DNA of 64,000 nucleotides from Leucobacter aridicollis (GTDB taxonomy: Bacteria; Actinomycetota; Actinomycetes; Actinomycetales; Microbacteriaceae): the NCBI RefSeq assembly GCF_013409595.1, contig NZ_JACCBD010000001.1:3224001-3288000 (forward strand). The letters are read 5' to 3'. Positions 52,917 to 60,933 of the stretch are shown one piece after another. Under the pieces are notes generated by a model that did not search any database, was not told the origin of the DNA, and saw only the letters and a program-made list of their open reading frames with translations. Each line of letters starts with the position of its first letter. Within the stretch, counting starts at the first letter, position 1. The translations under genes and the position numbers were made by a program.

Positions 52917-53026
52917 CGGCAGCACTCCGGTAGTGCTCCGGCACTACTCCGGCAGCACTCCGGCAATACTTCGGCAGTACTCCGGCAGTACTCCGGCAGT
53001 ACTCCGGCAGATCTGCGGAAGATATG
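52917..53026. repeat. Ten tandem copies of an 11-bp unit (consensus CGGCAGTACTC)
   Basis: Ten consecutive 11-base units fill exactly 110 bp, with three identical copies at 52972-53004 and the ends degenerate. It lies in the 325-bp gap between holB (start 52830) and the IMPACT/YigZ gene (end 53156). There are no spacers, so it is not a CRISPR array. An antisense frame through it is a by-product. Confidence 0.9.
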
Positions 53027-53065
53027 CAGCCTGGGGCGTTCTTGGGGATTGGATTTGCCGATCCC

Positions 53066-53133
53066 AGGCGGTAAGACCGTTGTGCACGCAGGCGGTACAG
53101 CTGTTGCAGGCAGGCGGTACGGCTGTTGCAGGC
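53066..53133. repeat. Two 22-bp direct repeats plus a degenerate copy
   Basis: Units 53090-53111 and 53112-53133 differ at one base; a looser 24-base copy is at 53066-53089, and a GGCA run follows. It fills the remainder of the same gap downstream of the IMPACT/YigZ gene. Confidence 0.8.
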
Positions 53134-53155
53134 AGGCAGGCAGGCGGCACGGGCG

Positions 53156-53782
53156 CTACAGGTCCACGTAGCCGGCCGCTCCCGGAGTCACCGTGGCAGC
53201 CCCCGCGCTCAGCTCTGCGGCGAGCGCTTGGAGCCCCGAGATCTCATCCTCGGCGACGGCGAAGCGCTGCAGCACGGTGTCGCTGTAGTCCGCCGTTCCG
53301 ACCGCGTACCCGCGGCGGCGCGCCTCGGCCTCGATCTGGGCGGCGACCTCATAGCTCGCGTCCACCTGGACCTCGTGACGGAGCCCGCGGCGCACCCGCG
53401 TCGCGTCGAGCACGGCGCCGGCGACCGACGCCCGGTAGGCCCGGGTCAGCCCGCCTGCGCCGAGCAGCACGCCGCCGAAGTAGCGGGTGACGACGGCCAC
53501 GACGTCGCTCAACCCCGCAGAAACAAGCGCGTCGAGCATGGGGGCACCAGCCGTGCCGCTCGGTTCGCCGTCGTCGTTCGAGCGCTGCACCCTGCCGTCG
53601 GGTCCGATGACGAACGCCGAGCAGTGGTGGCGCGCTCGCGGGTGCTCGGCCCGGACGTCAGCGATCACCGCGCGCGCGGCGTCCTCGGAGTCAACGCGTT
53701 CCAGCCGTGTGAGGAAGCGCGAGCGCGAGATCTCAATCTCCGTCTCCACTCGGCCGGAGATGGTCTCGTACTCAGCAGCCAT
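53156..53782 (-). CDS. IMPACT/YigZ family protein
   Basis: 208 residues from the ATG at 53782. The family signature is plain: SRFLTRLERVDSEDAARA, RHHCSAFVIG, DDGEPSGTAGAPMLDAL and VTRYFGGVLLGAGGLTRAY. A C-terminal DUF1949-like region follows. YigZ/IMPACT proteins are linked to translation control, but the biochemical role in bacteria is not settled. Single gene, divergent from the S4 gene with 77 bp between. Confidence 0.94.
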   Translation of the reverse strand: MAAEYETISGRVETEIEISRSRFLTRLERVDSEDAARAVIADVRAEHPRARHHCSAFVIGPDGRVQRSNDDGEPSGTAGAPMLDALVSAGLSDVVAVVTRYFGGVLLGAGGLTRAYRASVAGAVLDATRVRRGLRHEVQVDASYEVAAQIEAEARRRGYAVGTADYSDTVLQRFAVAEDEISGLQALAAELSAGAATVTPGAAGYVDL

Positions 53783-53859
53783 GCCCCTATCGTGTCACGT
53801 TCCCGGCACGCGGACCCCAGCCGCGCAGCCGACTCAGCCCGCCGGGTTACGATCAATGC

Positions 53860-54249
53860 GTGACTTCAGTGCGTGTGGACAGTTGGGTGTGGGCCGTTCG
53901 GCTTGCGAAGACCCGCAGCCAGGCGACGGCTGCGTGCCGTGCGGGTCACGTGCGCGTGAACGACGCCCCCGCGAAGGCCTCGCAGCCTGTCAGGATCGGC
54001 GATATCGTTCGTACTCGCCTCCACAGCATCGAACGCATCTACCGGGTCACGGGTCTCGCGACCAGGCGCGGCAGCGCGACCGAGGCCGCCACGAACTTTG
54101 AGGATCTCACCCCGCCCGCCCCGCCGCGCGTCGAGCGACCCATGACGGTGTACCGCGATCCGGGGGCCGGCAGGCCGACCAAGCGCGACCGTCGCGAGCT
54201 CGAGAAGCTGCGCGGCCGCGACGCCTTCCTCAGGCCGGGCGACGAGTGA
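53860..54249 (+). CDS. S4-domain RNA-binding protein (Hsp15/RQC-like)
   Basis: 129 residues taking the GTG at 53860; the ribosome site is weak and the transcript may be nearly leaderless. S4 domain at the N-terminus (VDSWVWAVRLAKTRSQATAACRAGHVRVND, quoted in part), then a basic C-terminal tail (GRPTKRDRRELEKLRG). Related to Hsp15, which rescues stalled 50S-nascent chain complexes. Overlaps the next gene by four bases. Confidence 0.9.
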   Translation: MTSVRVDSWVWAVRLAKTRSQATAACRAGHVRVNDAPAKASQPVRIGDIVRTRLHSIERIYRVTGLATRRGSATEAATNFEDLTPPAPPRVERPMTVYRDPGAGRPTKRDRRELEKLRGRDAFLRPGDE

Positions 54250-55160
54250 GCCGGCCGATCGCCCGCGACCGCTGGTCCGTGCGCCAGGCGGATCACGAGG
54301 CGCGCGCCGACGCGCTGACCGCCGGGCACCGGGCGCGGCGGCTTCGCGGAGAGTCCCACCCGATCGAGGACTTTCTCTTCACCTACTACCCCGTCAAGCC
54401 CGCGGAGCTGCGTCGGTGGCACCCCGGGGCGGGCGTCTCGCTCGAGGGCGGCCAGGAGCGCGCCGACTGGCGGTACTACCGGGTCGCCTCGGACGGGGCC
54501 GCATCGGTTGATCTCGCGGCGTTCTTCGCGAAGCGGGGCCAGACCGTCGACTACGTCGAGGGGCTCCTCTCCGCGACCCTGGATCGCGCCCCGCAGTTCG
54601 GCTGCTTCGGGCTGCACGAGTGGGCGATGGTGTATCGCCTCACCCCGGAGCAGCTGCGGCACACGAGGCTGCCGCTGCGCATCGGGCACGCCGCGACCGA
54701 TGCCGTCGTCGAATCGCACACGATTGGCTGCAGCCACTTCGACGCGTATCGGTTCTTCACCCCTGACGCGGCGCCGTTGAATCGCCTCTCGCCGACGCGC
54801 GAGACGCAGCCCGACATGGAGCAGTCCGGCTGTCTCCACGCCGGCATGGACATCTACAAGTGGGTCACGAAGCTCGGCCCCGTCGTGCCTGGCGAGCTGC
54901 TGCTCGATGCGTTCGAGTTCGCGCGCGACATCCGGTTCGTCGATATGCAGGCCTCGCCCTACGACGTCACCGGCTTCACGGACCACGAGGGGGTGGAGCT
55001 CGCGCCGATCCCGATCGAGACGACCGCCGGGAAGCAGGAGTACGTCCGCCGCCAGCGCGAGTTCGCCGTCCGCGGCAACGCGCTCCGGCAGCGCGTGCTC
55101 GACGCGATCGCGATCGCTCGCGTGGCCGTCGGGGCCCCCGCGCCCGCCGAAGCAGGCTAG
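54246..55160 (+). CDS. Protein annotated in actinobacteria as 3-methyladenine DNA glycosylase
   Basis: 304 residues from the GTG at 54246, overlapping the S4 gene by four bases. It is not the AlkA or Tag fold by motif; it matches a conserved actinobacterial family usually given this name (IEDFLFTYYPVKPAEL, QFGCFGLHEWAMVY, SHTIGCSHFDAYRFFTP, LHAGMDIYKWVTKLGP, quoted in part). Many conserved Cys/His/Trp residues suggest an enzyme, but the glycosylase label rests on annotation habit and is doubtful. No repair gene is adjacent. Confidence 0.8.
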   Translation: MSRPIARDRWSVRQADHEARADALTAGHRARRLRGESHPIEDFLFTYYPVKPAELRRWHPGAGVSLEGGQERADWRYYRVASDGAASVDLAAFFAKRGQTVDYVEGLLSATLDRAPQFGCFGLHEWAMVYRLTPEQLRHTRLPLRIGHAATDAVVESHTIGCSHFDAYRFFTPDAAPLNRLSPTRETQPDMEQSGCLHAGMDIYKWVTKLGPVVPGELLLDAFEFARDIRFVDMQASPYDVTGFTDHEGVELAPIPIETTAGKQEYVRRQREFAVRGNALRQRVLDAIAIARVAVGAPAPAEAG

Positions 55161-55176
55161 CGGGGGCCGAGCCGGG

Positions 55177-56895
55177 CTAGTGCCTGGCGAGGATCGTCTC
55201 GTGGTCGGTGCCCGCGGGCAGGACGCCGTAGTCGATGCCCCGGTCCTCACCCAGGCGGGCCCCGATGAACGCGTCGGCGCTCGCCGACGGGGCGTAACGC
55301 AGCATCAGCCCAGCCTGGAGCGCGAGCCCCATGGTGCCGACGAGGCGACGTGCGCCAGCCTGCGCGACGTCGGGCGTCGCGCCCGCAATATCGGCAAGTT
55401 CGCGCTGCACCCGCGAGCGCAGTGCGTCGTAGCGGTCGTCCGCGCCGGCGGCGAGCGCGAGTTCAGCGTCGAACGCGGCAACGCTTTCGGGCTCGCGGGT
55501 GAGCGCGCGGAGCACGTCGAGCGCGATCACGTTGCCCGAGCCCTCCCAGATCGCGCTCACCGGCTGCTCCCGGTAGCGCATCGCGAGCGGGAAGTCCTCG
55601 GTGTAGCCGTTGCCGCCGAGGCACTCCATGGCTTCATAGGCGTGTGCCGGGCCGCGCTTGCAGATCCGGTACTTCGCCACGGCCGTCGCGAGCCGCCTGA
55701 ACGACTTCTCCTGCGCGTCGGCCTCGTCCTCGTGGGCGGCGGCGAGGCGCATCGCGAGCAGCGTGGCCGCCTCAGACTCGAGCGCAAGGTCGGTGACGAC
55801 GCCAGTCATCGCGGGCTGGTCGATGAGCGTGCGTCCGAAGGCCGCACGATGCCGCACGTGCCAGAGCGCCTCCGCGACCGCCTGGCGCATGCCGGCCGCA
55901 GTGCCGAGCACGCAGTCGAGACGGGTACGCGCGACCATTTCAATGATCGTCCGCACGCCACGGCCCTGCTCGCCGACCGGGTACGCGACGGTACCGTCGA
56001 GCTCGATCTCGCTCGACGCATTCGCCTTGTTTCCGAGCTTGTTCTTGAGCCGCTGCACGCGGAACTCGTTGCGTGTGCCGTCCTCGAGGATGCGGGGGAC
56101 GAAGAAACAGCTGATCCGGCCGTCAGGATCACCGGCATCGCGCGCAAGCACGAGGAAGGCGTCGGACATCGGCGCCGAGCAGAACCACTTGTGCCCGGTC
56201 AGCAGCGCGCCGCCCTCGACGCGGTGCGCGACGGTCTCGTTGACCCGCACATCCGAGCCGCCCTGCTTCTCGGTCATCGCCATTCCCATGAGCACGCCGG
56301 GCTTCTCCCCTGGCGCGCGGAGCGCACCGTCGTAGCCTGTCTTGAACAGGCGCGGTAGCCAGGTGGCCGCGAGGTCGGGCTGGTGCTCCAGCGCCGGCAC
56401 GACCGCGTGGGTCATCGACACAGGGCACCCGTGCCCTGGCTCGATCTGGGCGTAGAGCGAGAACGTCGCGGCGCGTGCGACGTGCGCGCCCGGCCTGGGG
56501 TGCGCCCACGCGGAGGTGTGCGCACCGTCTGCGACCGCGGCGCTGATGATGCGGTGGTAGGACGGGTGATAGCGCACCTCGTCGATGCGGTTGCCGCGGT
56601 GGTCGAAGCTCACCAGCTCTGGCCCCTCGGCGTTTGCGAGCCGAGCGTCTTCCTGGAACTCGGCGGTGCCGACGTGGGCGCCGGTCGTCACGAGCTGCTC
56701 GTCGGCCCAGCCCGCGCCGAACGCCTGCACCGCCTCGCGCAGCACGGGAAACTCGGAGTACTCGTTGATGGCGACCCGCTCCGGCGGCTGATTCTTCACG
56801 GTGTGGGTGCGGCCGACAGGGGCAGGGCGCAGCTGGGCGCCCGCTGTCGCGGCCTGGGGTGCTGTCGTGACCTGGGGTGCTGTTGTGGTTGACAT
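55177..56895 (-). CDS. aidB: AidB-like acyl-CoA dehydrogenase family protein
   Basis: 572 residues from the ATG at 56895 (AAGGAG upstream). AidB-type signatures: GMAMTEKQGGSDVRVN, LTGHKWFCSAPMSDAFLVLA, SCFFVPR and RLKNKLGNKANAS, with the catalytic-base region CLGGNGYTEDFPLAMRYRE (quoted in part). AidB is an FAD protein of the alkylation response that binds DNA; metabolic acyl-CoA dehydrogenase activity is also possible. It lies 26 bp downstream of a TetR gene in the same direction and shares the control region with a divergent acyl-CoA synthetase. Confidence 0.92.
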   Translation of the reverse strand: MSTTTAPQVTTAPQAATAGAQLRPAPVGRTHTVKNQPPERVAINEYSEFPVLREAVQAFGAGWADEQLVTTGAHVGTAEFQEDARLANAEGPELVSFDHRGNRIDEVRYHPSYHRIISAAVADGAHTSAWAHPRPGAHVARAATFSLYAQIEPGHGCPVSMTHAVVPALEHQPDLAATWLPRLFKTGYDGALRAPGEKPGVLMGMAMTEKQGGSDVRVNETVAHRVEGGALLTGHKWFCSAPMSDAFLVLARDAGDPDGRISCFFVPRILEDGTRNEFRVQRLKNKLGNKANASSEIELDGTVAYPVGEQGRGVRTIIEMVARTRLDCVLGTAAGMRQAVAEALWHVRHRAAFGRTLIDQPAMTGVVTDLALESEAATLLAMRLAAAHEDEADAQEKSFRRLATAVAKYRICKRGPAHAYEAMECLGGNGYTEDFPLAMRYREQPVSAIWEGSGNVIALDVLRALTREPESVAAFDAELALAAGADDRYDALRSRVQRELADIAGATPDVAQAGARRLVGTMGLALQAGLMLRYAPSASADAFIGARLGEDRGIDYGVLPAGTDHETILARH

Positions 56896-56921
56896 CGGTG
56901 TCTCCTTCGAACGTGCGTGAC

Positions 56922-57638
56922 TTAGGTGGTCGGTGGGCGCAGTGCGGTCGTCGTGTTCGGTGCACGCCCGGCAGGGTCTCCGGCCCGCAACGGGTCGGCG
57001 CTGGCGACCTCGAACCCTGCGAGGCGCTGGCATGCCGCGGCAAGCGAGTCGAGCACCTCGACGGTGTCGACGTCGGAGCGGCCGTCCGCGGCCGGCGAGA
57101 GCGGCCGGATGAACGCCTCGCCGAGCGCCCCGACGATCGCCGGGGCGAGGAGGTCGATGCGCTCCGGCGGCAGTGTCCCCTCGACGACGCCGTCTGCGAG
57201 CACCTCGGCAACGGTGTCGGTGTAGGCGCGTCGAAAGACCAGGCGCTCTCGCTCGACTCCGACGTCGGCGGCTTCAAAGAGCAGCGCCATCGCTAGGGTT
57301 CTGCCGCGAAGTGCGCGGGAACCGAAGACGCGCACCAGCGCGTCGAGCCGCTGTATGGCTGGCGTCTCGAGGCGGGCGGCCGTTCCGAATGCAACGGCTG
57401 AGCGCACCATCTCGAGCTCAATGCCCGCCGCCCGTTCGAAGACCGCGGCGGTGAGCGCCGACTTCTCTGGGAAGTAGGTGTAGACCGTGCCGGTGGAGAC
57501 GCCCGCGCGCTCGGCGACGCGGGCGATCGTCGCGGCCGAGAACCCGCCCTCGGCGACGAGCGCGAGGCCGGCGTCGATGAGCGCCGCACTCCGCGCGGCC
57601 CGGTGCTGCTCGGTGCGTTCGGTACTTCGGTACGCCAT
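56922..57638 (-). CDS. TetR-family regulator
   Basis: 238 residues from the ATG at 57638. N-terminal TetR helix-turn-helix (ALIDAGLALVAEGGFSAATIARVAERAGVSTGTVYTYFPEKSAL, quoted in part) and an unrelated helical ligand domain. It is co-directional with the aidB-like gene and divergent from the acyl-CoA synthetase; the long palindrome at 57714-57757 in between is its probable operator. An acyl-CoA effector is plausible. Confidence 0.93.
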   Translation of the reverse strand: MAYRSTERTEQHRAARSAALIDAGLALVAEGGFSAATIARVAERAGVSTGTVYTYFPEKSALTAAVFERAAGIELEMVRSAVAFGTAARLETPAIQRLDALVRVFGSRALRGRTLAMALLFEAADVGVERERLVFRRAYTDTVAEVLADGVVEGTLPPERIDLLAPAIVGALGEAFIRPLSPAADGRSDVDTVEVLDSLAAACQRLAGFEVASADPLRAGDPAGRAPNTTTALRPPTT

Positions 57639-57713
57639 CGGATCCTGCTTTCTCCAGGCGGCCCGTCATCGGCCGCTGCGACGTCTCCATCTTCGCAGCG
57701 CGGGAAAACTCCG

Positions 57714-57757
57714 CCTTTCGCAAACAATTGAACCATGATTCAATTGTTTGCGAAAGG
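57714..57757. promoter_or_regulatory. 19-bp inverted repeat, probable TetR operator
   Basis: Perfect arms 57714-57732 and 57739-57757 with a six-base centre, in the 183-bp divergent gap between the TetR gene and the acyl-CoA synthetase. It lies 76 bases before the TetR start and 64 bases before the ligase start. Size and position fit an operator that could block both promoters. Confidence 0.7.
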
Positions 57758-57821
57758 GCCGGCGTCGAAGTTCGTCCAGCCCATTCACCGCTCAACACCG
57801 TCGTTGACCCAGGAGGACCAG

Positions 57822-59375
57822 ATGGATCTCAGCAGCATGCTCGAAAGCACCGCGAGGAAGTTTCCGCACAAGGAAGCACTCGTCGCGGCCGACCGCCGAT
57901 ACACCTACACCGACCTCGTCGAACACTCGCGCCGCGCCGCACGCGTCTTCCACGACGCGGGCCTGACCCGCGGCGCATACGTGCCCGTCATCACGCTCAA
58001 CACCCCGGGATTCGTGTTCGCGGCGTTCGGCCTGTGGCGCGCGGGCATGGCCCTTGCGCCCGTCAACCACAAGCTCACCGCGCCAGAGCTGCGATTCCTC
58101 ATCACCCATTGCGGCGCAACGGTCGGGGTCGTCGACGCGACTCTCCTCGGCACTGCCCGCCAGGCCGCACCCGACGTCCGCTGGCTCGTCACCGAGGCCG
58201 CGAGCTTCCCCGAGATCGATGTCGAGCCGGGCGACGACTTCGACGCGCTCGTCGCGGCCGCCGAGCCGTGGGATGGCGTCGACGTGAGCGAGACCGAAAC
58301 CGCCGAGCCGCTGTACACGTCGGGCACCACGAGCGACCCGAAGGGCTGCATCCACTCCCACCGTGGCATCACGACGGTCGCGGCGTACTGCGCGATCAGC
58401 GGCGGCTTGCAGGCGTCGGACAGGTTCCTCATCGCGATGCCGATCTGGCACTCGTCGCCGCTCAACAACTGGTTCCTCCCGATGATGTTCCTCGGCGGCA
58501 CGGCGGTGCTCCTGCGCGAGTACCACCCGATCGAGTTCCTTCGGACGATCGAACAGGAGCGCGTGACCGCATTCTTCGGACCGGCCATCGCCTACCTCGC
58601 TCCGCTCCAGGCAACAAGAGCCGCAGGGATCGACTGGGACGCGTTCGACCTTTCCAGCGCACGCATCTGGTTCGCCGGCGGCGCCCCCATCGGCAAGGAC
58701 ACCATGCAGACCATGCGTGCCGCCTACCCGTCCGGCGGATTCCAGCAGGTCTACGGCATGAGCGAGATGGGCCCTGTCGGCACCGTCCTCCGCCCCGAAG
58801 ATCAGGAACGCAAGGCTGGGTCCGTCGGCCACGCCGGCATGCCTGGCGTCGACATCCGCGTCGTCACGCTCGACGGCCGCGACGCACTGCCGGGCGAAAC
58901 CGGTGAAATCTGGATGCGCTCGGACACCCGCATGGTCGGCTACCTCGGCAACGACGAGGCCACCGCGAAGGCGTTCGACGGCGACTGGTACAAGTCGGGC
59001 GACCTCGCGAGGCTCGACGAGGACGGCTACCTCTTTATCGCCGACCGTATCAACGACATGATCATCTCCGGCGGCGAGAACGTGTACACGCTCGAGGTCG
59101 AGAACGCGGCGCGCGAGCACCCCGGCATCGCGGATATCGCCGTGGTGTCGAAGCCACACCCCGAGTGGGGCGAGACCGTCGTTGCGGTCGTCGTCCCGGC
59201 GGCCGACGGCGGGCCGACGCTTGAGGAACTGCGCGAGTTCCTCGGCGAGCGACTCGCGCGCTACAAGGTGCCGCGCGACCTCGTCTCGATCGACGCGCTC
59301 CCCCGCAACCCCTCAGGGAAGGTCCTCAAGCACCGGCTGCGCGCGCTCGTGCGCGAGGGCGTCACGGCGGCGTAG
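57822..59375 (+). CDS. Acyl-CoA synthetase (AMP-dependent ligase)
   Basis: 517 residues from the ATG at 57822, which has AGGAGG before it; an ATG at 57735 in frame lies inside the palindrome and is unlikely. ANL-superfamily motifs: P-loop-like LYTSGTTSDPKGCIHSH, QVYGMSEMG, WMRSDTRMVGYLGN, YKSGDLARLDEDGYLFIADRINDMIISGGENVYTLEVE (quoted in part) and the catalytic Lys in NPSGKVLKHRL. Activates a carboxylic acid to its CoA thioester; chain type unknown. It probably acts with the aidB-like dehydrogenase under TetR control. Confidence 0.93.
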   Translation: MDLSSMLESTARKFPHKEALVAADRRYTYTDLVEHSRRAARVFHDAGLTRGAYVPVITLNTPGFVFAAFGLWRAGMALAPVNHKLTAPELRFLITHCGATVGVVDATLLGTARQAAPDVRWLVTEAASFPEIDVEPGDDFDALVAAAEPWDGVDVSETETAEPLYTSGTTSDPKGCIHSHRGITTVAAYCAISGGLQASDRFLIAMPIWHSSPLNNWFLPMMFLGGTAVLLREYHPIEFLRTIEQERVTAFFGPAIAYLAPLQATRAAGIDWDAFDLSSARIWFAGGAPIGKDTMQTMRAAYPSGGFQQVYGMSEMGPVGTVLRPEDQERKAGSVGHAGMPGVDIRVVTLDGRDALPGETGEIWMRSDTRMVGYLGNDEATAKAFDGDWYKSGDLARLDEDGYLFIADRINDMIISGGENVYTLEVENAAREHPGIADIAVVSKPHPEWGETVVAVVVPAADGGPTLEELREFLGERLARYKVPRDLVSIDALPRNPSGKVLKHRLRALVREGVTAA

Positions 59376-59507
59376 CGCGGCAGCGGCGGCCCGACGGCGG
59401 GGCCCGCCCGGCGGGGCCCGGCCGGCACGGCTCGACGGCGGGGCCAGACGGCGGCGGCTCGCCCAGCCCAGCGCGGAACGGCCCCGCGCGCCCGCCCTCG
59501 TCGCGGC
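59376..59507. other. Very GC-rich convergent gap with hairpin potential
   Basis: 132 bases between the convergent ligase and radical SAM stops, made of GGCGGGGCC/GGGCCCGCC units that can pair in several registers. It probably terminates both transcripts. No gene seen. Confidence 0.5.
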
Positions 59508-60704
59508 TCAGAACAGCGTTGGGGCAGGGGCGCCCGGCACTTCGTCCCAGAGCGGCAGCGCGGCCCCCTCCCCGGTGCTCGGAAGCTGCCGCGCGCCGCG
59601 CCGCGTCCCCGCACCGCGCGGCGACACGGGCCCGCGCGGTGCACGCGCGCCGGCTGCGGCGACGGGCGGGTACGGGTCGCGGCTCCGCCCTGCCCCGCCG
59701 CTGAATTCGAGACCGTACTTCCGAATGAGCGGCCGGATCCGTCCGGCGAGTTCGAGCCTGTACGCCTGCGTCGCCTTGCTCGACGCCCCGGGATAGAGCC
59801 GCTGGTAGGCGGGCACGAGATCCGGATACTCTCTGCCGAGCCAGGCGAAGAACCACGGTTTCACGGCCGACCGCAGGTGCAGGGCGCCGTACATGACCGA
59901 GCGCGCTCCAGCGTCTCGGATGTCCCGCAGCAGCGGCTCGAGATGGCGGGCGGTGTCCGTGAGGTGCGGCAGCACCGGCATCACGAAGACGTCGACTTCG
60001 AGGCCAGCCGCGCGGGCCGCCGCGACCGTCTCGAGGCGGGCACGCGTCGTCGGCGTGCCTGGCTCGATGGACTGCTGCAGCGCGTGGTCGCCAACCGCGA
60101 TCGACATGGCGAGCTCGACGGGGACGCGCTTCGACGACTCCGCGAGCAGCGGCAGATCCCGGCGCAGCAGTGTGCCCTTGGTGAGGATCGAGATCGGCGT
60201 CTCCCGCGCCGCGAGCGCCTCGATAATGCCGGGGAGCAGCGCGTACCGCCCTTCGGCCCGCTGGTAGGGATCCGTATTCGTGCCGAGGGCGACCATGTCG
60301 CGCCCCCAGGACGGCTTCGCGAGCTCGCGGCCGAGCACCTCGGCGACGTTGACCTTCACGACGATCTGCGAGTCGAAATCGGCGCCAGCGTCGAAGTCGA
60401 GGTACTGGTGAGAGCCGCGCGCGAAGCAGTAGACGCAGGCGTGCGAGCAGCCCCGATAGGGGTTGATCGTCCACGCGAACGGCATCGACGATCCCTGCGG
60501 TACGCGATTCAGGGCGCTCTTCGCGAGGACCTCGTGGAACACCATGCCCGCGAACTCGGGCGCCCGCGTCGTGCGGAGGTGGCCGGGCATCGCCGCGACC
60601 TCGGCGAGCTCAAGCCCGGGCAGAGCGGCCGTGACCGAGCTCGGCGCGTTCGCCTGCTTGGACCCGATCCTGATCGCCCCGGCGCTCTGTCCATTCCACC
60701 TCAT
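59508..60704 (-). CDS. Rv2578c-type radical SAM protein
   Basis: 398 residues from the ATG at 60704. It begins with the family's MRWNGQ block; the radical SAM cluster is Cys86, Cys90 and Cys93 in NPYRGCSHACVYC. Further segments (GTNTDPYQRAEG, ILTKGTLLRRDL, FVMPVLPHLTD, YPDLVPAYQRLYPG) match SplB/Rv2578c-like proteins, possible repair enzymes, and the C-terminus is a disordered Arg/Gly/Pro stretch. A perfect SOS box lies eight bases before the start and there is no ribosome site, so the mRNA may be leaderless. DNA-damage role is inferred. Confidence 0.88.
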   Translation of the reverse strand: MRWNGQSAGAIRIGSKQANAPSSVTAALPGLELAEVAAMPGHLRTTRAPEFAGMVFHEVLAKSALNRVPQGSSMPFAWTINPYRGCSHACVYCFARGSHQYLDFDAGADFDSQIVVKVNVAEVLGRELAKPSWGRDMVALGTNTDPYQRAEGRYALLPGIIEALAARETPISILTKGTLLRRDLPLLAESSKRVPVELAMSIAVGDHALQQSIEPGTPTTRARLETVAAARAAGLEVDVFVMPVLPHLTDTARHLEPLLRDIRDAGARSVMYGALHLRSAVKPWFFAWLGREYPDLVPAYQRLYPGASSKATQAYRLELAGRIRPLIRKYGLEFSGGAGRSRDPYPPVAAAGARAPRGPVSPRGAGTRRGARQLPSTGEGAALPLWDEVPGAPAPTLF

Positions 60705-60712
60705 GCACCGAT

Positions 60713-60728
60713 TCGAACATATGTTCGA
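60713..60728. promoter_or_regulatory. LexA (SOS) box TCGAAC-ATAT-GTTCGA
   Basis: Exact match to the actinobacterial LexA site TCGAAC-N4-GTTCGA, within a 20-bp palindrome (60711-60730). It lies eight bases upstream of the radical SAM start, so LexA bound here should shut that gene off until DNA damage. Confidence 0.85.
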
Positions 60729-60774
60729 ATGATTCGCAAGTGGCGATCCGCGCGCACTTCCTTCCCCGCACACC

Positions 60775-60831
60775 CAAATTTTCCTTCCCACCCCAATTAC
60801 CGCGGGGAATTGGGGTGGGAAGGAAAATTTG
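60775..60831. repeat. Perfect inverted repeat, 24-bp arms, 9-base loop
   Basis: Arms 60775-60798 and 60808-60831 are exact reverse complements; loop ACCGCGGGG. It is in the 229-bp gap between the end of the metal ATPase gene and the SOS-boxed radical SAM gene, both on the minus strand, and is followed by G-rich repeats. It could terminate the ATPase transcript, but no U-run follows. Confidence 0.85.
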
Positions 60832-60840
60832 AGGCGGAGA

Positions 60841-60908
60841 GGAAATGGGGCGGCGGAAGGAAATGGGGCGGCGGCGGGAAATGGGGGCGGCGGGAAATGG
60901 GGCGCCGC
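60841..60908. repeat. Four G-rich repeats (GGAAATGGGGCGGCGG)
   Basis: Copies start at 60841, 60859, 60877 and 60893, spaced 18, 18 and 16 bp. Runs of four or five G recur on the plus strand, so a G-quadruplex is possible. No coding function seen. Confidence 0.8.
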
Positions 60909-60933
60909 CCAGCGCAGCCGCGACGGGCCGCGG

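Noticed and set aside
52917..53133. CRISPR-like array
   Set aside because: Repeats are directly adjacent with no unique spacers and no cas gene is near.
52944..53150. 68-residue minus-strand frame with repeated AGVLPE peptides
   Set aside because: The peptide repeat is a direct result of the 11-bp DNA repeat; no start signal or homologue pattern supports it.
57735..57821. Longer start of the acyl-CoA synthetase at 57735
   Set aside because: That ATG is inside the palindromic operator and has no ribosome site, while the ATG at 57822 has AGGAGG.
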